Assembly (NCBI RefSeq): GCF_011290365.1
Contig: NZ_CP049786.1
Location: 2,108,001-2,172,000 of the forward strand
Origin: Leclercia sp. 29361
GTDB lineage: Bacteria; Pseudomonadota; Gammaproteobacteria; Enterobacterales; Enterobacteriaceae
DNA: 64,000 nt
Direction: 5' to 3'
Position numbers and translations under genes: made by a program. Of this stretch, positions 9,928 to 18,968 are shown piece by piece. Every line of letters begins with the position of its first letter. Position 1 is the first letter of the stretch. The notes beneath the pieces were generated by a model. It was given only the letters and a program-made list of their open reading frames with translations, was not told where the DNA came from and made no database searches.

Positions 9928-10980
9928 TTAGCGATGGCCGTACACGCGCGGACGCGTGTAGTAGTCGATTAACGGTACGGTGATGTTCGCCAGCAGCACG
10001 GCGAAGGCCACGCCATCCGGATAGCCGCCAAAGCTGCGGATAAGCCATACCAGCAGTCCGGCCAGCGCACCGAAAATCAGACGACCCCGGTTGGTAGTCG
10101 AGGCCGTCACCGGATCGGTCAGAATAAAGAACGCCCCCAGCATCGTCGCGCCGGAAAGCAGATGAATTTGCGGCGATGCCAGCGATTCCGGCGAGAATGC
10201 CCAGCCCAGCCCGGAACAGATTGCGAGAGTAACCAGGAAGCTCACCGGAATATGCCAGCGGATCGTTTTCTGCCACAGCAGGAACAGCCCCCCGGCCAGA
10301 TACGCCAGGTTAACCCACTGCCAGCCCGCACCGGCCAGCACGCCGCTGTAAATCGGGTAATTAAGGATCTGCTCCACGCTGTGACCGGCGTGCAGGGAGG
10401 TTTTAAAGGTATCGAGCGGGGTGGCCTGGCTGATACCGTCCACGCCCATGCGTAAGGTGTTCATATCCGCACCGCTGGCGGTATGGCCGGAGAAGATTAC
10501 CTGCAGGGCATCCATAAAGCCCGGCACCGTTGCGGCGATGTCGTGCGGCGGCAGCCAGCTGGTCATCTGCACCGGGAAGGAGATCAGCAGCACCACGTAG
10601 CCAATCATCGCCGGGTTAAAGGGGTTATGCCCGAGGCCGCCATATAGCTGTTTAGCGATGATCACCGCGAAGACGGTCCCCAGCACCACCATCCACCAGG
10701 GGGCGAACGGCGGAATACTGATCGCCAGCAGTAGGCCGGTGAGCAGGGCAGAGTTATCCGCCAGGATCTTGCTTACCGCCATCTTACGCAGTTTGAGGAC
10801 CAGGGCTTCAGCCGCCAGCGCGCTCACACAGCCGAGGAGGATCTGCAGCAGCGTACCCCATCCAAAGAACCAGACCTGCACGGCGATGCCCGGCAACGCG
10901 GCCAGACAGACCAGCATCATAATGCGCGATGTCTGGCGCTGGTTGTGGGTATAAGGGGAGCTTGCGATTCTGAAAACCAT
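9928..10980 (-). CDS. rsxD: Rsx/Rnf electron transport complex subunit D
   Basis: The 350-residue integral membrane protein of the RnfD/NqrB family has multiple hydrophobic helices. It carries the covalent flavin motif SGAT in [12 protein letters not shown] near residue 285. It takes part in electron transfer across the inner membrane within the Rsx complex. The start codon at 10980 directly abuts the rsxC stop. The protein is about the size of E. coli RsxD (352). Confidence 0.96.
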   Translation of the reverse strand: MVFRIASSPYTHNQRQTSRIMMLVCLAALPGIAVQVWFFGWGTLLQILLGCVSALAAEALVLKLRKMAVSKILADNSALLTGLLLAISIPPFAPWWMVVLGTVFAVIIAKQLYGGLGHNPFNPAMIGYVVLLISFPVQMTSWLPPHDIAATVPGFMDALQVIFSGHTASGADMNTLRMGVDGISQATPLDTFKTSLHAGHSVEQILNYPIYSGVLAGAGWQWVNLAYLAGGLFLLWQKTIRWHIPVSFLVTLAICSGLGWAFSPESLASPQIHLLSGATMLGAFFILTDPVTASTTNRGRLIFGALAGLLVWLIRSFGGYPDGVAFAVLLANITVPLIDYYTRPRVYGHR

Positions 10981-13002
10981 TTAATCCTCGTTGACTGCCT
11001 TCTGTGCGGCTTTCTTCGCCTGAACGCGCGCGATAGCAGCAGCGACTGCCGCCTTGCGCGGATCGTCATTGGCCGCAGGTTCTTCTTCTTGTTGTGCCGC
11101 TTTGCGTGCTTTCGCACGGGCAATGGCGGCTTCGACCGCGGCTTTACGCGGATCGACGGGAGTCGGTTCTGCCTTTGTCTCGTCCGTCTGCGCCGCTTTG
11201 CGGGCCTTCGCCCGGGCAATCGCCGCTTCGACGGCCGCTTTACGTGGGTCCACCGGGGTCGGCGCTAACTGAATCTCGTCCGGCTGGGCTGCTTTACGGG
11301 CCTTCGCCCGGGCGATAGCGGCCTCGACGGCGGCTTTACGCGGATCGGCTTCTGGCTGCGCGGCGGTGGTCTGGGCTTTCTCGGCCTGACGTGCGCGGGC
11401 CTCGGCTTTACGTGCTTCGCGGGCGGCTATGACCTCGCTGTTGTCCGGCCGAACCCCGGCCGGGATCACCACATCCTGGGCGGCGGTGGCGTTCTTCTCG
11501 CGCACGCGGGCCAGGGCGGCAGCAATCGCATCCTGATCTTTGGCCGCAGGCTGAACCGCGGCTTTCTTATGGCGCTCTTCGCGGGCGGCTTTTTCACGCT
11601 CCAGACGCTGCTGGCGAGCTTCAAAGCGCGCTTTGGCCTCGGCAGCGCGTTTCTCTTCCTGGGCGATGGCGTAAATTTCGGCCTTCTCGACGCGGAAGTA
11701 TTGCACCAGCGGGATATTGCTCGGGCAGACCCAGGCGCAGGCGCCGCACTCAATGCAGTCGGCCAGGTTATGGGCTTTCGCTTTGTCGTGGATCTGTCCT
11801 TTGCTGAACCAGTACAGCTGCTGGGGCAGCAGATCCGCCGGACAGGCATCGGCGCAGGCGCTGCAGCGAATGCAGCCTTTCTCTTCCTGCTCTTCGCCCA
11901 TCTCGCTGGCGGACGGGGCCAGCAGGCAGTTAGTGATTTTTACCACCGGAACGTCCAGCCACGGCAGGGTAAAGCCCATCAGCGGCCCGCCCATGATCAC
12001 CATCTGCTCGGCGCTCGGGCAGAACCCGGCCTGGTCCAGCAGATGACGAACCGGCGTGCCCAGGCGCGCCCAGACGTTGCCAGGACGGCTGACGGCTTCC
12101 CCGGTCAGGGTGACGACGCGCTCGGTCAGCGGCTCGCCGTCAATAACGGCGCGTTTCACCGCATAGGCGGTGCCGACGTTCTGCATCAGCACGCCGATAT
12201 CCGAGGAGCGTCCACCGTGCGGAACCTGCTTGCCGGTTAAAATCTGGGTCAACTGCTTGGCGCCGCCGGAGGGGTATTTGGTCGGGACCACCCGCAGGCT
12301 GATATCGTGGCTGCCCGCCAGCACCGCACGTAGCATGGAGATCGCCTGCGGCTTGTTGTCTTCAATGCCGATCAGCACTTCCTTCGGCTGCAGAACATGG
12401 GCGAGGATACGAATACCCTCGACGATCTGCGCGGCGCAGTCCTGCATCAGACGATCGTCGGCGGTGATGTACGGCTCACACTCAGCGGCGTTAATAATCA
12501 GGGTCTGGATCTTGTCGCCACCGCCCTGCAGCTTGTTGCCGGTCGGGAAGCCCGCGCCGCCCAGACCGGCGACACCAGACTGGTGGATACGGGTAATCAG
12601 CGCTTCCCGGCTGCGGCTGCGGAAATCGCTCCAGCCGTCGCGTTCGATCCAGCGGTCTTCACCATCGGCGTCAATCACCACGCACAGCTCGGAGAGGGCA
12701 GAAGGGTGGGCCACCGTGTGCGGAGCAATCGCCGCGACGGTGCCGGAGGTTGGGGCATGCACCGGCAGCATACGCCCGCGGCCAAAGGTCAGCGGCTGAC
12801 CGCGTAATACCCGATCACCGACCTTAACGCACAGCTCGCCCTCAGCACCGATGTGCTGCTTGAGCGGGATAACAAAACGGTTAGCCAGTGGGATCTGGCG
12901 CAGCGGCGTGCCGCTGGACTGGGTTTTCATCTCCGGCGGATGAATACCACCGTCGAAATCCCAGATCTTCTCTTTTCTGAAGGCAGAAAATAACTTAAGC
13001 AT
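10981..13002 (-). CDS. rsxC: Rsx/Rnf electron transport complex subunit C
   Basis: The 673-residue RnfC-type subunit has an N-terminal Rossmann-like NADH/FMN domain (GGAGFPTG near residue 150), an SLBB-like part, and two 4Fe-4S motifs ([12 protein letters not shown] and [12 protein letters not shown]) near 375-420. These are followed by a long Ala/Lys/Arg-rich tail. The tail ends in four near-identical repeats of about 31 residues. E. coli RsxC is longer (740), and the difference lies largely in the tail. It is the likely entry point for NADH electrons. Confidence 0.97.
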   Translation of the reverse strand: MLKLFSAFRKEKIWDFDGGIHPPEMKTQSSGTPLRQIPLANRFVIPLKQHIGAEGELCVKVGDRVLRGQPLTFGRGRMLPVHAPTSGTVAAIAPHTVAHPSALSELCVVIDADGEDRWIERDGWSDFRSRSREALITRIHQSGVAGLGGAGFPTGNKLQGGGDKIQTLIINAAECEPYITADDRLMQDCAAQIVEGIRILAHVLQPKEVLIGIEDNKPQAISMLRAVLAGSHDISLRVVPTKYPSGGAKQLTQILTGKQVPHGGRSSDIGVLMQNVGTAYAVKRAVIDGEPLTERVVTLTGEAVSRPGNVWARLGTPVRHLLDQAGFCPSAEQMVIMGGPLMGFTLPWLDVPVVKITNCLLAPSASEMGEEQEEKGCIRCSACADACPADLLPQQLYWFSKGQIHDKAKAHNLADCIECGACAWVCPSNIPLVQYFRVEKAEIYAIAQEEKRAAEAKARFEARQQRLEREKAAREERHKKAAVQPAAKDQDAIAAALARVREKNATAAQDVVIPAGVRPDNSEVIAAREARKAEARARQAEKAQTTAAQPEADPRKAAVEAAIARAKARKAAQPDEIQLAPTPVDPRKAAVEAAIARAKARKAAQTDETKAEPTPVDPRKAAVEAAIARAKARKAAQQEEEPAANDDPRKAAVAAAIARVQAKKAAQKAVNED
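10984..11346 (-). repeat. In-frame tandem repeats in the rsxC tail
   Basis: Four tandem copies (residues about 553, 585, 617 and 647 onward) carry the core [20 protein letters not shown], with linkers of 9-11 residues. The DNA copies are also closely alike, so they could expand or contract by recombination or slippage. The last copy is the most diverged. The repeats are predicted to form charged amphipathic helices. Confidence 0.92.
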
Positions 13003-13573
13003 GTTGTTCCACAGGAATATTGCGCACTGGAATGGTCTGAAGATCCCACTTCCAGCTGTCGGTCGTCGTCGCTACCGGGCGTAACTCAATGCACTGCGTC
13101 GGGCAGGGGGCAACGCAGAGGTTGCAGCCGGTACAGAGATCCTCAATCACGGTGTGCATGGCGCGCGTCGCGCCGACAATGGCATCCACCGGACAGGCCT
13201 GAATACATTTGGTACAGCCGATGCAGTTGGGTTCATCGATCACCGCCAGCATGCGAACCGGCTCCTGCGCGCTCTCATCGCCATCGACCGGTTGTGGGTC
13301 AACGTTCAGCAGCGCGGCAATTTTCAGCATTACCGCTTCGCCACCGGGGGCACAGCGGTTAATTTTCTCCCCGCCGTTGCCCACCGCCTCGGCGTACGGG
13401 CGACAGCCAGGAAAGCCGCACTGCCCGCACTGGCTTTGCGGCAGCAGCTCATCAATTTTTTCAACGATCGGATCGTCCTCAACCGCGAAGCGGCGTGAGG
13501 CGTAACCGAGTATGATGCCAAAAAGCAGCCCCAGTACGCTGATGGCTGCGATGGCGATCCAGATTGCATTCAT
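12995..13573 (-). CDS. rsxB: Rsx/Rnf electron transport complex subunit B
   Basis: The 192-residue iron-sulfur protein has an N-terminal membrane helix, a [4Fe-4S] domain with CGQCGFPGC, and two ferredoxin-type clusters ([12 protein letters not shown] and [12 protein letters not shown]). It passes electrons within the Rsx complex. It overlaps the start of rsxC by eight bases and adjoins rsxA, in normal rsxABCDGE order. Confidence 0.97.
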   Translation of the reverse strand: MNAIWIAIAAISVLGLLFGIILGYASRRFAVEDDPIVEKIDELLPQSQCGQCGFPGCRPYAEAVGNGGEKINRCAPGGEAVMLKIAALLNVDPQPVDGDESAQEPVRMLAVIDEPNCIGCTKCIQACPVDAIVGATRAMHTVIEDLCTGCNLCVAPCPTQCIELRPVATTTDSWKWDLQTIPVRNIPVEQHA

Positions 13574-14154
13574 TACAACTTCACCAGACCACTAAAGCCC
13601 ATAAAGGCCAGAGACATAAGACCGGCGGTAACCAGCGCGATAGCATTACCGCGGAACGGTGCCGGGATATCGGCGGCAACCAGGCGTTCGCGGATAGCCG
13701 CAAACAGCACCATTACCAGCGAGAAGCCGACCGCAGCCGAAAAGCCGTACAGCGCCGACTGCAGGAAATTGTGCCCAAGGTTAATGTTGAGCAGCGCCAC
13801 GCCAAGCACCGCACAGTTGGTGGTGATCAGCGGCAGGAAGATGCCGAGCAGGCGGTATAACGCCGGGCTGGTTTTACGCACCACCATTTCGGTGAACTGC
13901 ACCACCACCGCGATAACCAGAATAAAGGCCAGCGTGCGCAGATAGAACAGGCCGAGGGGGATCAGGATCCAGGTGTCAATCAACCAGGCGCTGATCGAGG
14001 CAAGGGTCATCACGAAGGTGGTCGCCAGCCCCATCCCCATCGCTGTTTCCAGCTTTTTGGACACGCCCATAAACGGGCACAGGCCGAGGAACTTCACGAG
14101 GACGAAGTTGTTTACCAGCACCGTGCCGACAAAGAGCAGTAAGTAATCGGTCAT
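13573..14154 (-). CDS. rsxA: Rsx/Rnf electron transport complex subunit A
   Basis: The 193-residue integral membrane protein of the RnfA/NqrE family has about six membrane helices, with typical [18 protein letters not shown] and [11 protein letters not shown] stretches. It is the first gene of the rsx operon. It pairs with the homologous RsxE in the membrane. The ribosome site upstream is weak. Confidence 0.96.
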   Translation of the reverse strand: MTDYLLLFVGTVLVNNFVLVKFLGLCPFMGVSKKLETAMGMGLATTFVMTLASISAWLIDTWILIPLGLFYLRTLAFILVIAVVVQFTEMVVRKTSPALYRLLGIFLPLITTNCAVLGVALLNINLGHNFLQSALYGFSAAVGFSLVMVLFAAIRERLVAADIPAPFRGNAIALVTAGLMSLAFMGFSGLVKL

Positions 14155-14230
14155 TATTCAGCCTGAAATAAAAAAGCCGCCTATTATCGGACAAACCACC
14201 GCAGGCGACAACAGGTTAACTGTAAGGTTA

Positions 14231-14671
14231 TTACGGGTTCACAAAGGTGTTCTTCACGCGTGCCGAACGCTTAAAGTAGGGCACAAACAGCGCGGTCACC
14301 AGCAGAGGGAAGAGTAACTGACGCACCGCCAGCGCATCGGAGACGGGCGAGAACGCAAAGGCTTTCACGGCCAGTAATACGGAAACCAGCAGCCAGATAA
14401 TATAGTGTTTAGGCACGCTGCGACGGCGTTTGAAAAACGCAATGGTCAGCCAGAGCGTGTAGTACCACATCGCAATCGCGAAGGCGAAAGAAATAAACCA
14501 CATGACAATATTAACGGTATTTTGCGCGCCCAGCGTTTTTAACGCATGTGGCGTAATTAATGCCGTGGAGTAAAGGACCAACGCCAGCGAGGCGCTTAAT
14601 AATGCTACCAGCAGCCAGGCAAGCGGAGCCAGTAACCAGCCGCTAATTCTTTCTCCAGCCATTGTGGTCAT
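14231..14671 (-). CDS. ydgK: YdgK, DUF2569 family inner membrane protein
   Basis: The 146-residue protein has four hydrophobic segments and the conserved FFKRRRSVPKHYIIWLLVSVL stretch of the DUF2569 family. Its function is unknown. The ATG at 14671 is chosen because GGGAGAG lies just upstream. An earlier ATG at 14683 and a later one at 14662 are possible. It lies between rsxA and cnu, as in E. coli. Confidence 0.88.
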   Translation of the reverse strand: MTTMAGERISGWLLAPLAWLLVALLSASLALVLYSTALITPHALKTLGAQNTVNIVMWFISFAFAIAMWYYTLWLTIAFFKRRRSVPKHYIIWLLVSVLLAVKAFAFSPVSDALAVRQLLFPLLVTALFVPYFKRSARVKNTFVNP

Positions 14672-14754
14672 GTTCTCTCCCAATTCAGTAACAGCGCAAA
14701 CTGCAAATTTGCAGGGGCGAGAGTATATAACATTTCCGGGGAATGACTACCCTC

Positions 14755-14970
14755 TTAGAGCACGTAACGCCACACGGACTTAGGCACTTCGCCAATGTTG
14801 AACAAACGTCCGCCAGAGACCAGCTCAGCGCGGCGATGATCCGCGGCACGGTACATGCTGATAATCTCCTGGTTATCGCTCAGGCTGTAGTTCAGATGAT
14901 CAAACAATTTTTCCAGACTTTCGAGGGAATTAATTTTGCGAAATTTTAATAAATAGTCCTGAACAGTCAT
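14755..14970 (-). CDS. cnu: Cnu, Hha-family nucleoid-associated protein
   Basis: The 71-residue Hha/YmoA-family protein is nearly identical to E. coli Cnu (YdgT). It contains [13 protein letters not shown] at the start and [12 protein letters not shown], with the acidic/aromatic surface that binds H-NS or StpA. It modulates silencing of horizontally acquired genes and was also described as an oriC-binding protein. A longer in-frame reading to 15060 is not conserved, so the start at 14970 is used. Confidence 0.95.
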   Translation of the reverse strand: MTVQDYLLKFRKINSLESLEKLFDHLNYSLSDNQEIISMYRAADHRRAELVSGGRLFNIGEVPKSVWRYVL

Positions 14971-15170
14971 ATTAATAATTTTCCATATAAGAGGAGTGAT
15001 ATCAAAGGAGTAATTCGAGCGAATAATAAACGGTTCAAAAAAGACGTAAACAGCTGCCAAAGCGCATCGGCAAAAATAAGAATTTTCTTTACTGGTGAAA
15101 TCAGGCGTCGGTCGACGCCTGGCGATGAAGGTTAACGCTGTTCATGACGGCTGGCAATACGCAACTGACA

Positions 15171-15342
15171 TCATATGTCACTATTTTTGAGTAGTGCATG
15201 CGGCTTAGCGTGAGTGACGCTGTTGACCGGCTCCGGCGGCTGATAGTTGTCAATATGGCTGGCGACTCCCAGCAATATCACTGACACCCCCAACACAATC
15301 CAACCGGCTAACTCAATAATTCGATTAATAATTGTCGTCATG
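15171..15342 (-). pseudogene. blr: blr small membrane protein gene with a +1 frameshift
   Basis: From the ATG at 15342 the frame reads MTTIINRIIELAGW, matching the Blr N-terminus (NRLIELTGW in E. coli). The next codon starts one base out of phase. The frame IVLGVSVILLGVASHIDNY..., clearly the rest of Blr, resumes at 15299 and runs to a stop at 15171. The shift falls in a run of three C on the + strand (15300-15302) where two are expected. Blr is a one-helix septal protein affecting beta-lactam tolerance. This may be a real inactivation, a programmed shift or a sequencing error. The sequence after the helix is longer than in E. coli. Confidence 0.75.
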
Positions 15343-15574
15343 ATTCGTTATTTTGTTTTATCCATAAATACAGATTAAGAATTTTACAGCGCGCAATGCG
15401 GTCGGGCAAGCGCTTTGCAGCGATGTTTTGCGATTGTATTCAGCGAGTTATAATTGTTAATCAGAAATTACTGATTGCATGTGTCGCCGTAAGGCGCGAA
15501 ACCCCGGATTAATCTATTGTGACCAGATAAAAGATGGTGTGAAATATAGGTGTCAAAAGATGAGAGGCGACTTC

Positions 15575-16615
15575 ATGAGCGATAAAATCCGTGTTGGATT
15601 AATAGGTTATGGTTATGCGAGTAAAACGTTTCATGCCCCGCTGATTGACGGCACCCCGGGGATGGAGCTGGCGGCAATTTCCAGCAGCGATGCAACAAAA
15701 GTGCATACCGACTGGCCGACGGTTCCGGTGGTTTCCGAGCCGAAGCATCTGTTTAACGATCCTGATATCGATTTGATTGTTATCCCGACCCCGAATGACA
15801 CTCACTTCCCGCTGGCGAAAGCGGCGCTGGAGGCGGGCAAACATGTGGTGGTGGATAAGCCTTTTACCGTGACACTGTCACAGGCCCGAGAGCTGGACGC
15901 GCTGGCAAAAAGCCTTGGCAAACTGCTTTCCGTCTTCCATAACCGCCGCTGGGACAGCGACTTCCTGACCGTGAAGGCGTTGATTGCCGATGGTTCCCTC
16001 GGGGAAGTGGCTTTCTTTGAATCCCACTTCGATCGCTTCCGTCCCCAGGTGCGTAACCGCTGGCGTGAGCAGGCGGGTCCGGGCAGCGGCATCTGGTACG
16101 ATCTGGCCCCGCATCTGCTTGACCAGGCCGTTAACCTGTTCGGTCTGCCGGTGAGCCTCAACGTCGATCTGGCCCAGCTGCGCCCAGGCGCGCAGGCGAC
16201 CGACTACTTCCACGCCGTGCTGAGCTACCCGCAGCGTCGCGTGGTGCTGCATGGCACCATGATGGCCGCAGCGGAATCGGCCCGCTATATCGTGCACGGC
16301 AGCCGCGGCAGCTACGTGAAATATGGTCTCGACCCGCAGGAAGATCGTCTCAAGAACGGCGAGCGTCTGCCGCAGGAAGACTGGGGCTATGACATGCGTG
16401 ACGGCGTGCTGACCCGCGTCGAAGGGGAAGAGCGTGTGGAAGAGACCTGGCTGACGCTGCCGGGCAACTATCCGGCCTATTATGCCGGGATCCGCGATGC
16501 GCTGAACGGCAACGGGGAAAACCCGGTCCCGGCAAGCCAGGCGATCCAGATTATGGAACTGATCGAGCTGGGGATAGAGTCCGCGAAGCATCGCGCGACC
16601 TTGTGCCTCGCTTAA
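15575..16615 (+). CDS. ydgJ: YdgJ, Gfo/Idh/MocA-family oxidoreductase
   Basis: The 346-residue NAD(P)-dependent oxidoreductase has an N-terminal Rossmann fold (GLIGYGYASKTFHAP), the EAGKHVVVDKP motif with the catalytic Lys near residue 95, and a C-terminal alpha/beta substrate domain. Length and sequence match E. coli YdgJ. The substrate is unknown, probably a sugar or polyol derivative. The ATG at 15575 follows GAGAGGCG. An upstream in-frame extension to 15479 is not conserved. Confidence 0.95.
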   Translation: MSDKIRVGLIGYGYASKTFHAPLIDGTPGMELAAISSSDATKVHTDWPTVPVVSEPKHLFNDPDIDLIVIPTPNDTHFPLAKAALEAGKHVVVDKPFTVTLSQARELDALAKSLGKLLSVFHNRRWDSDFLTVKALIADGSLGEVAFFESHFDRFRPQVRNRWREQAGPGSGIWYDLAPHLLDQAVNLFGLPVSLNVDLAQLRPGAQATDYFHAVLSYPQRRVVLHGTMMAAAESARYIVHGSRGSYVKYGLDPQEDRLKNGERLPQEDWGYDMRDGVLTRVEGEERVEETWLTLPGNYPAYYAGIRDALNGNGENPVPASQAIQIMELIELGIESAKHRATLCLA

Positions 16616-16621
16616 AAACAG

Positions 16622-16650
16622 AGCCCGGCAACATTGCCGGGCTTTTTCTT
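16622..16650. terminator. Terminator between ydgJ and add
   Basis: A 9-bp stem AGCCCGGCA / TGCCGGGCT with loop ACAT is followed by TTTTTCTT on the + strand, ending ydgJ. The reverse strand has a weaker A/T tail and the stem lies at the add 3' end, so it may serve both. Confidence 0.9.
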
Positions 16651-17650
16651 ATCCGCGTGCGACCTTATCGCGCAACGCCTGCTTCTCGGCAGGGGTCAGG
16701 AAGGCCATCTCCAGACCGTTGATCTGCGCCTGACGGATCTGCGCCTGGCTGAGCCCAGCCAGCGAGGCGGCAACCGTATACTCGTGAATAATATCCACAC
16801 CCTGAACCGCCGGATCGTCGGTGTTCAGCGAGGCCATCACCCCGTGCTCAAGGAAGGTTTTCAGGGGATGCTGCGCCAGCGTCGCCACGGTGCTGGTCTG
16901 AATGTTTGAGGTCAGACAGGATTCAATCCCGATGCGCTGTTCCGCCAGGAAGTCCATCAGGGCCGGGTCTTCGACCGCCTTCACCCCATGACCAATACGT
17001 TCGGCACCCAGCTCACGAATGGCCTGCCAGATGCTCTCCGGACCTGCCGCTTCACCGGCATGGACGGTAATGTGCCAGCCAGCATCGCGGGCGCGGTTGA
17101 AGTGGGAGAGGAACAGACTGCCCGGGAAGCCCAGTTCGTCGCCCGCCAGATCCACGGCGGTGATCTGGTCCCGGTGGGCCAGCAGGGCTTCGAGCTCCTG
17201 CAGGCAGGCATCTTCCCCGAAGGTGCGGCTCATGATGCCAATCAGGCGCGCTTCCACATTGAAGGTTTTGCAGCCTTCGCGCACGCCGGCGATCACGGCT
17301 TCTACCACACCTGCGACCGGCAGCTGATGGGTCATCGCCATGTAGCCCGGGGAGAAACGCAGCTCGACGTAGTGCAGACCGTTGCGCGCGGCATCTTCAA
17401 TATTCTCGAAGGCGACGCGACGGCAGGCATCCAGCGAGGCCAGCACTTTTACCCCCCAGTCGAGTTTGCTCAGGAAGCTGACCAGATCCGGCTCGTTCTC
17501 CGTGACCTGCACGTGCGGGATCAGTGTCTCAAGGCTTTGTGCGGGCAGGGTTAAATTATACTGACGACCGAGGTCAAGGATGGTCTGGGCGCGGATGTTG
17601 CCATCAAGGTGGCGATGAACGTCAGTTAGCGGGAGGGTGGTATCAATCAT
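16649..17650 (-). CDS. add: Adenosine deaminase
   Basis: The 333-residue zinc hydrolase of the adenosine deaminase family has the metal ligands HRH at residues 12-14 of [10 protein letters not shown], the HAGE motif holding a ligand His and the catalytic Glu near 200, and SLNTDDP with the ligand Asp near 278. It converts adenosine and deoxyadenosine to inosine forms in purine salvage. Length equals E. coli Add. It is followed by the malYX genes upstream on the same strand. Confidence 0.97.
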   Translation of the reverse strand: MIDTTLPLTDVHRHLDGNIRAQTILDLGRQYNLTLPAQSLETLIPHVQVTENEPDLVSFLSKLDWGVKVLASLDACRRVAFENIEDAARNGLHYVELRFSPGYMAMTHQLPVAGVVEAVIAGVREGCKTFNVEARLIGIMSRTFGEDACLQELEALLAHRDQITAVDLAGDELGFPGSLFLSHFNRARDAGWHITVHAGEAAGPESIWQAIRELGAERIGHGVKAVEDPALMDFLAEQRIGIESCLTSNIQTSTVATLAQHPLKTFLEHGVMASLNTDDPAVQGVDIIHEYTVAASLAGLSQAQIRQAQINGLEMAFLTPAEKQALRDKVARG

Positions 17651-17746
17651 GGTCGCACTCTTTATTAGTAGAAGTGCGGGCCATTATAAAAACAAAACGG
17701 AGTAAAAAGCTATTTGCGCAATGGATAATTCCGTTGCGCAAATAAA

Positions 17747-18919
17747 TCACACCAGGGCGTTGATGCCAGCAATCAGGCGTTTAACCCCTTCCTCAAGCTT
17801 GCTGCGCGGACAACCGGCGTTGAGGCGGATAAAGCCGTTACCTTCGTCGCCATAGGTATATCCTGGCATGATCGCTACCTTCTCCTGCTCAATCAGCACC
17901 TTTTGCAGCGCCTTATCGTCAATGTTGAGCGGACGAAGATCGATCCACGCCAGATAGGTCGCCTCCGGCGGCTGCCAGTTTAACGTCGGGAAAGCGGCAT
18001 TCAGCCTGTCGGCCACATAGCGTAAATTGGCCTCCAGATACGCGCGCAGTTCATCCAGCCAGGCTTCACCCTGCTGGTAGGCGGCGATATGTGCCACCAA
18101 TGCCAGCACCGAGGGTGAAGAGAGCCCGTCGCGTCCTTTCAGCGCCTGCAGATACGCCGTGCGGCTGGCCTCATCCCCGATCAGGCCATATGCCCCGGTG
18201 AGGGCCGGAATGTTAAAGCTCTTGGAGCCGGAGGTCAGCAGCGCCCATTTGCCCTGCGCCACGTCGCACCATGGCGTATGTTTATGATTACCCCACACCA
18301 TGTCCATATGAATTTCATCGCTGATCACCGCCACGTTGTGGCGGGCGCAGAGTTCAGCCATGGTCGTTAACTCGTCCCGGGTCCAGACCTTGCCGGTCGG
18401 GTTGTGCGGGCTACAGAGTAATAAAATGTTGTTCTGCGGTTGGGCCAGCACCGCTTCCAGTTCGGCCATATCGCACTGCCAGCCTTCCGCTGTTTTGTGC
18501 AGGCCGACGGAGACAACCTGACGGTTATTGCCCGCAATGGCATGGTAAAACGCGTCGTAGGCGGGAGTGTGGATCACCACCCCATCGCCAGCGTCGGACC
18601 ACTGACGAATAAGCTCAGAGACCATGTAGATCACCGAGGGGCCATACACCAGGGCGCTGGTATCAATCTCGCTGTTAAAGCGCTGGCGGAACCAGTGGGC
18701 CACCGCGGCGAGGAATTCGTCGTTCTTCCAGCGGCTGTAACCAAACACCCCGTGGCCGATGCGGGTCTGCAGGGCGTCGATGATGCAGGGGGCGGTGGCA
18801 AAATCCATATCCGAGATGGTAAAAGGCAGCAGATCGGCGGCGCCGAAGCGGTCGGCAATATAGTCCCACTGGGTACACCAGGTGCCGTGACGATCCACGA
18901 CGGCAGAAAAATCAAACAT
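17747..18919 (-). CDS. malY: MalY, PLP-dependent cystathionine beta-lyase and MalT inhibitor
   Basis: The 390-residue class I/II aminotransferase-fold enzyme has the PLP-lysine in SGSKSFNIPAL and the CSPHNPTGKVW stretch. Its length matches E. coli MalY (390). MalY cleaves cystathionine and also binds and inactivates the maltose activator MalT. It is downstream of malX, but an intrinsic terminator stands between them. An AGGA ribosome site precedes the ATG. Confidence 0.96.
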   Translation of the reverse strand: MFDFSAVVDRHGTWCTQWDYIADRFGAADLLPFTISDMDFATAPCIIDALQTRIGHGVFGYSRWKNDEFLAAVAHWFRQRFNSEIDTSALVYGPSVIYMVSELIRQWSDAGDGVVIHTPAYDAFYHAIAGNNRQVVSVGLHKTAEGWQCDMAELEAVLAQPQNNILLLCSPHNPTGKVWTRDELTTMAELCARHNVAVISDEIHMDMVWGNHKHTPWCDVAQGKWALLTSGSKSFNIPALTGAYGLIGDEASRTAYLQALKGRDGLSSPSVLALVAHIAAYQQGEAWLDELRAYLEANLRYVADRLNAAFPTLNWQPPEATYLAWIDLRPLNIDDKALQKVLIEQEKVAIMPGYTYGDEGNGFIRLNAGCPRSKLEEGVKRLIAGINALV

Positions 18920-18930
18920 GACGTTGGTCC

Positions 18931-18960
18931 TTAAAATAAAACCCCCTCATGGCGAGGGGG
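18931..18960 (-). terminator. Terminator-like hairpin between malX and malY
   Basis: On the reverse strand CCCCCTC and GAGGGGG form a 7-bp GC stem with a 5-base loop, followed by TTTTATTTTAA. It begins nine bases after the malX stop and ends about 12 before the malY start. It may lower malY expression relative to malX. Confidence 0.82.
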
Positions 18961-18968
18961 CTGCGGCA

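Noticed and set aside
10984-11346. Tandem repeats read as a CRISPR array
   Set aside because: The repeats are in frame within rsxC, the linkers are short and similar, and no cas gene is near.
15103-15120. Palindrome AGGCGTCG/CGACGCCT downstream of blr as a terminator
   Set aside because: The stem is perfect but the loop is only two bases and no T-run follows on either strand.
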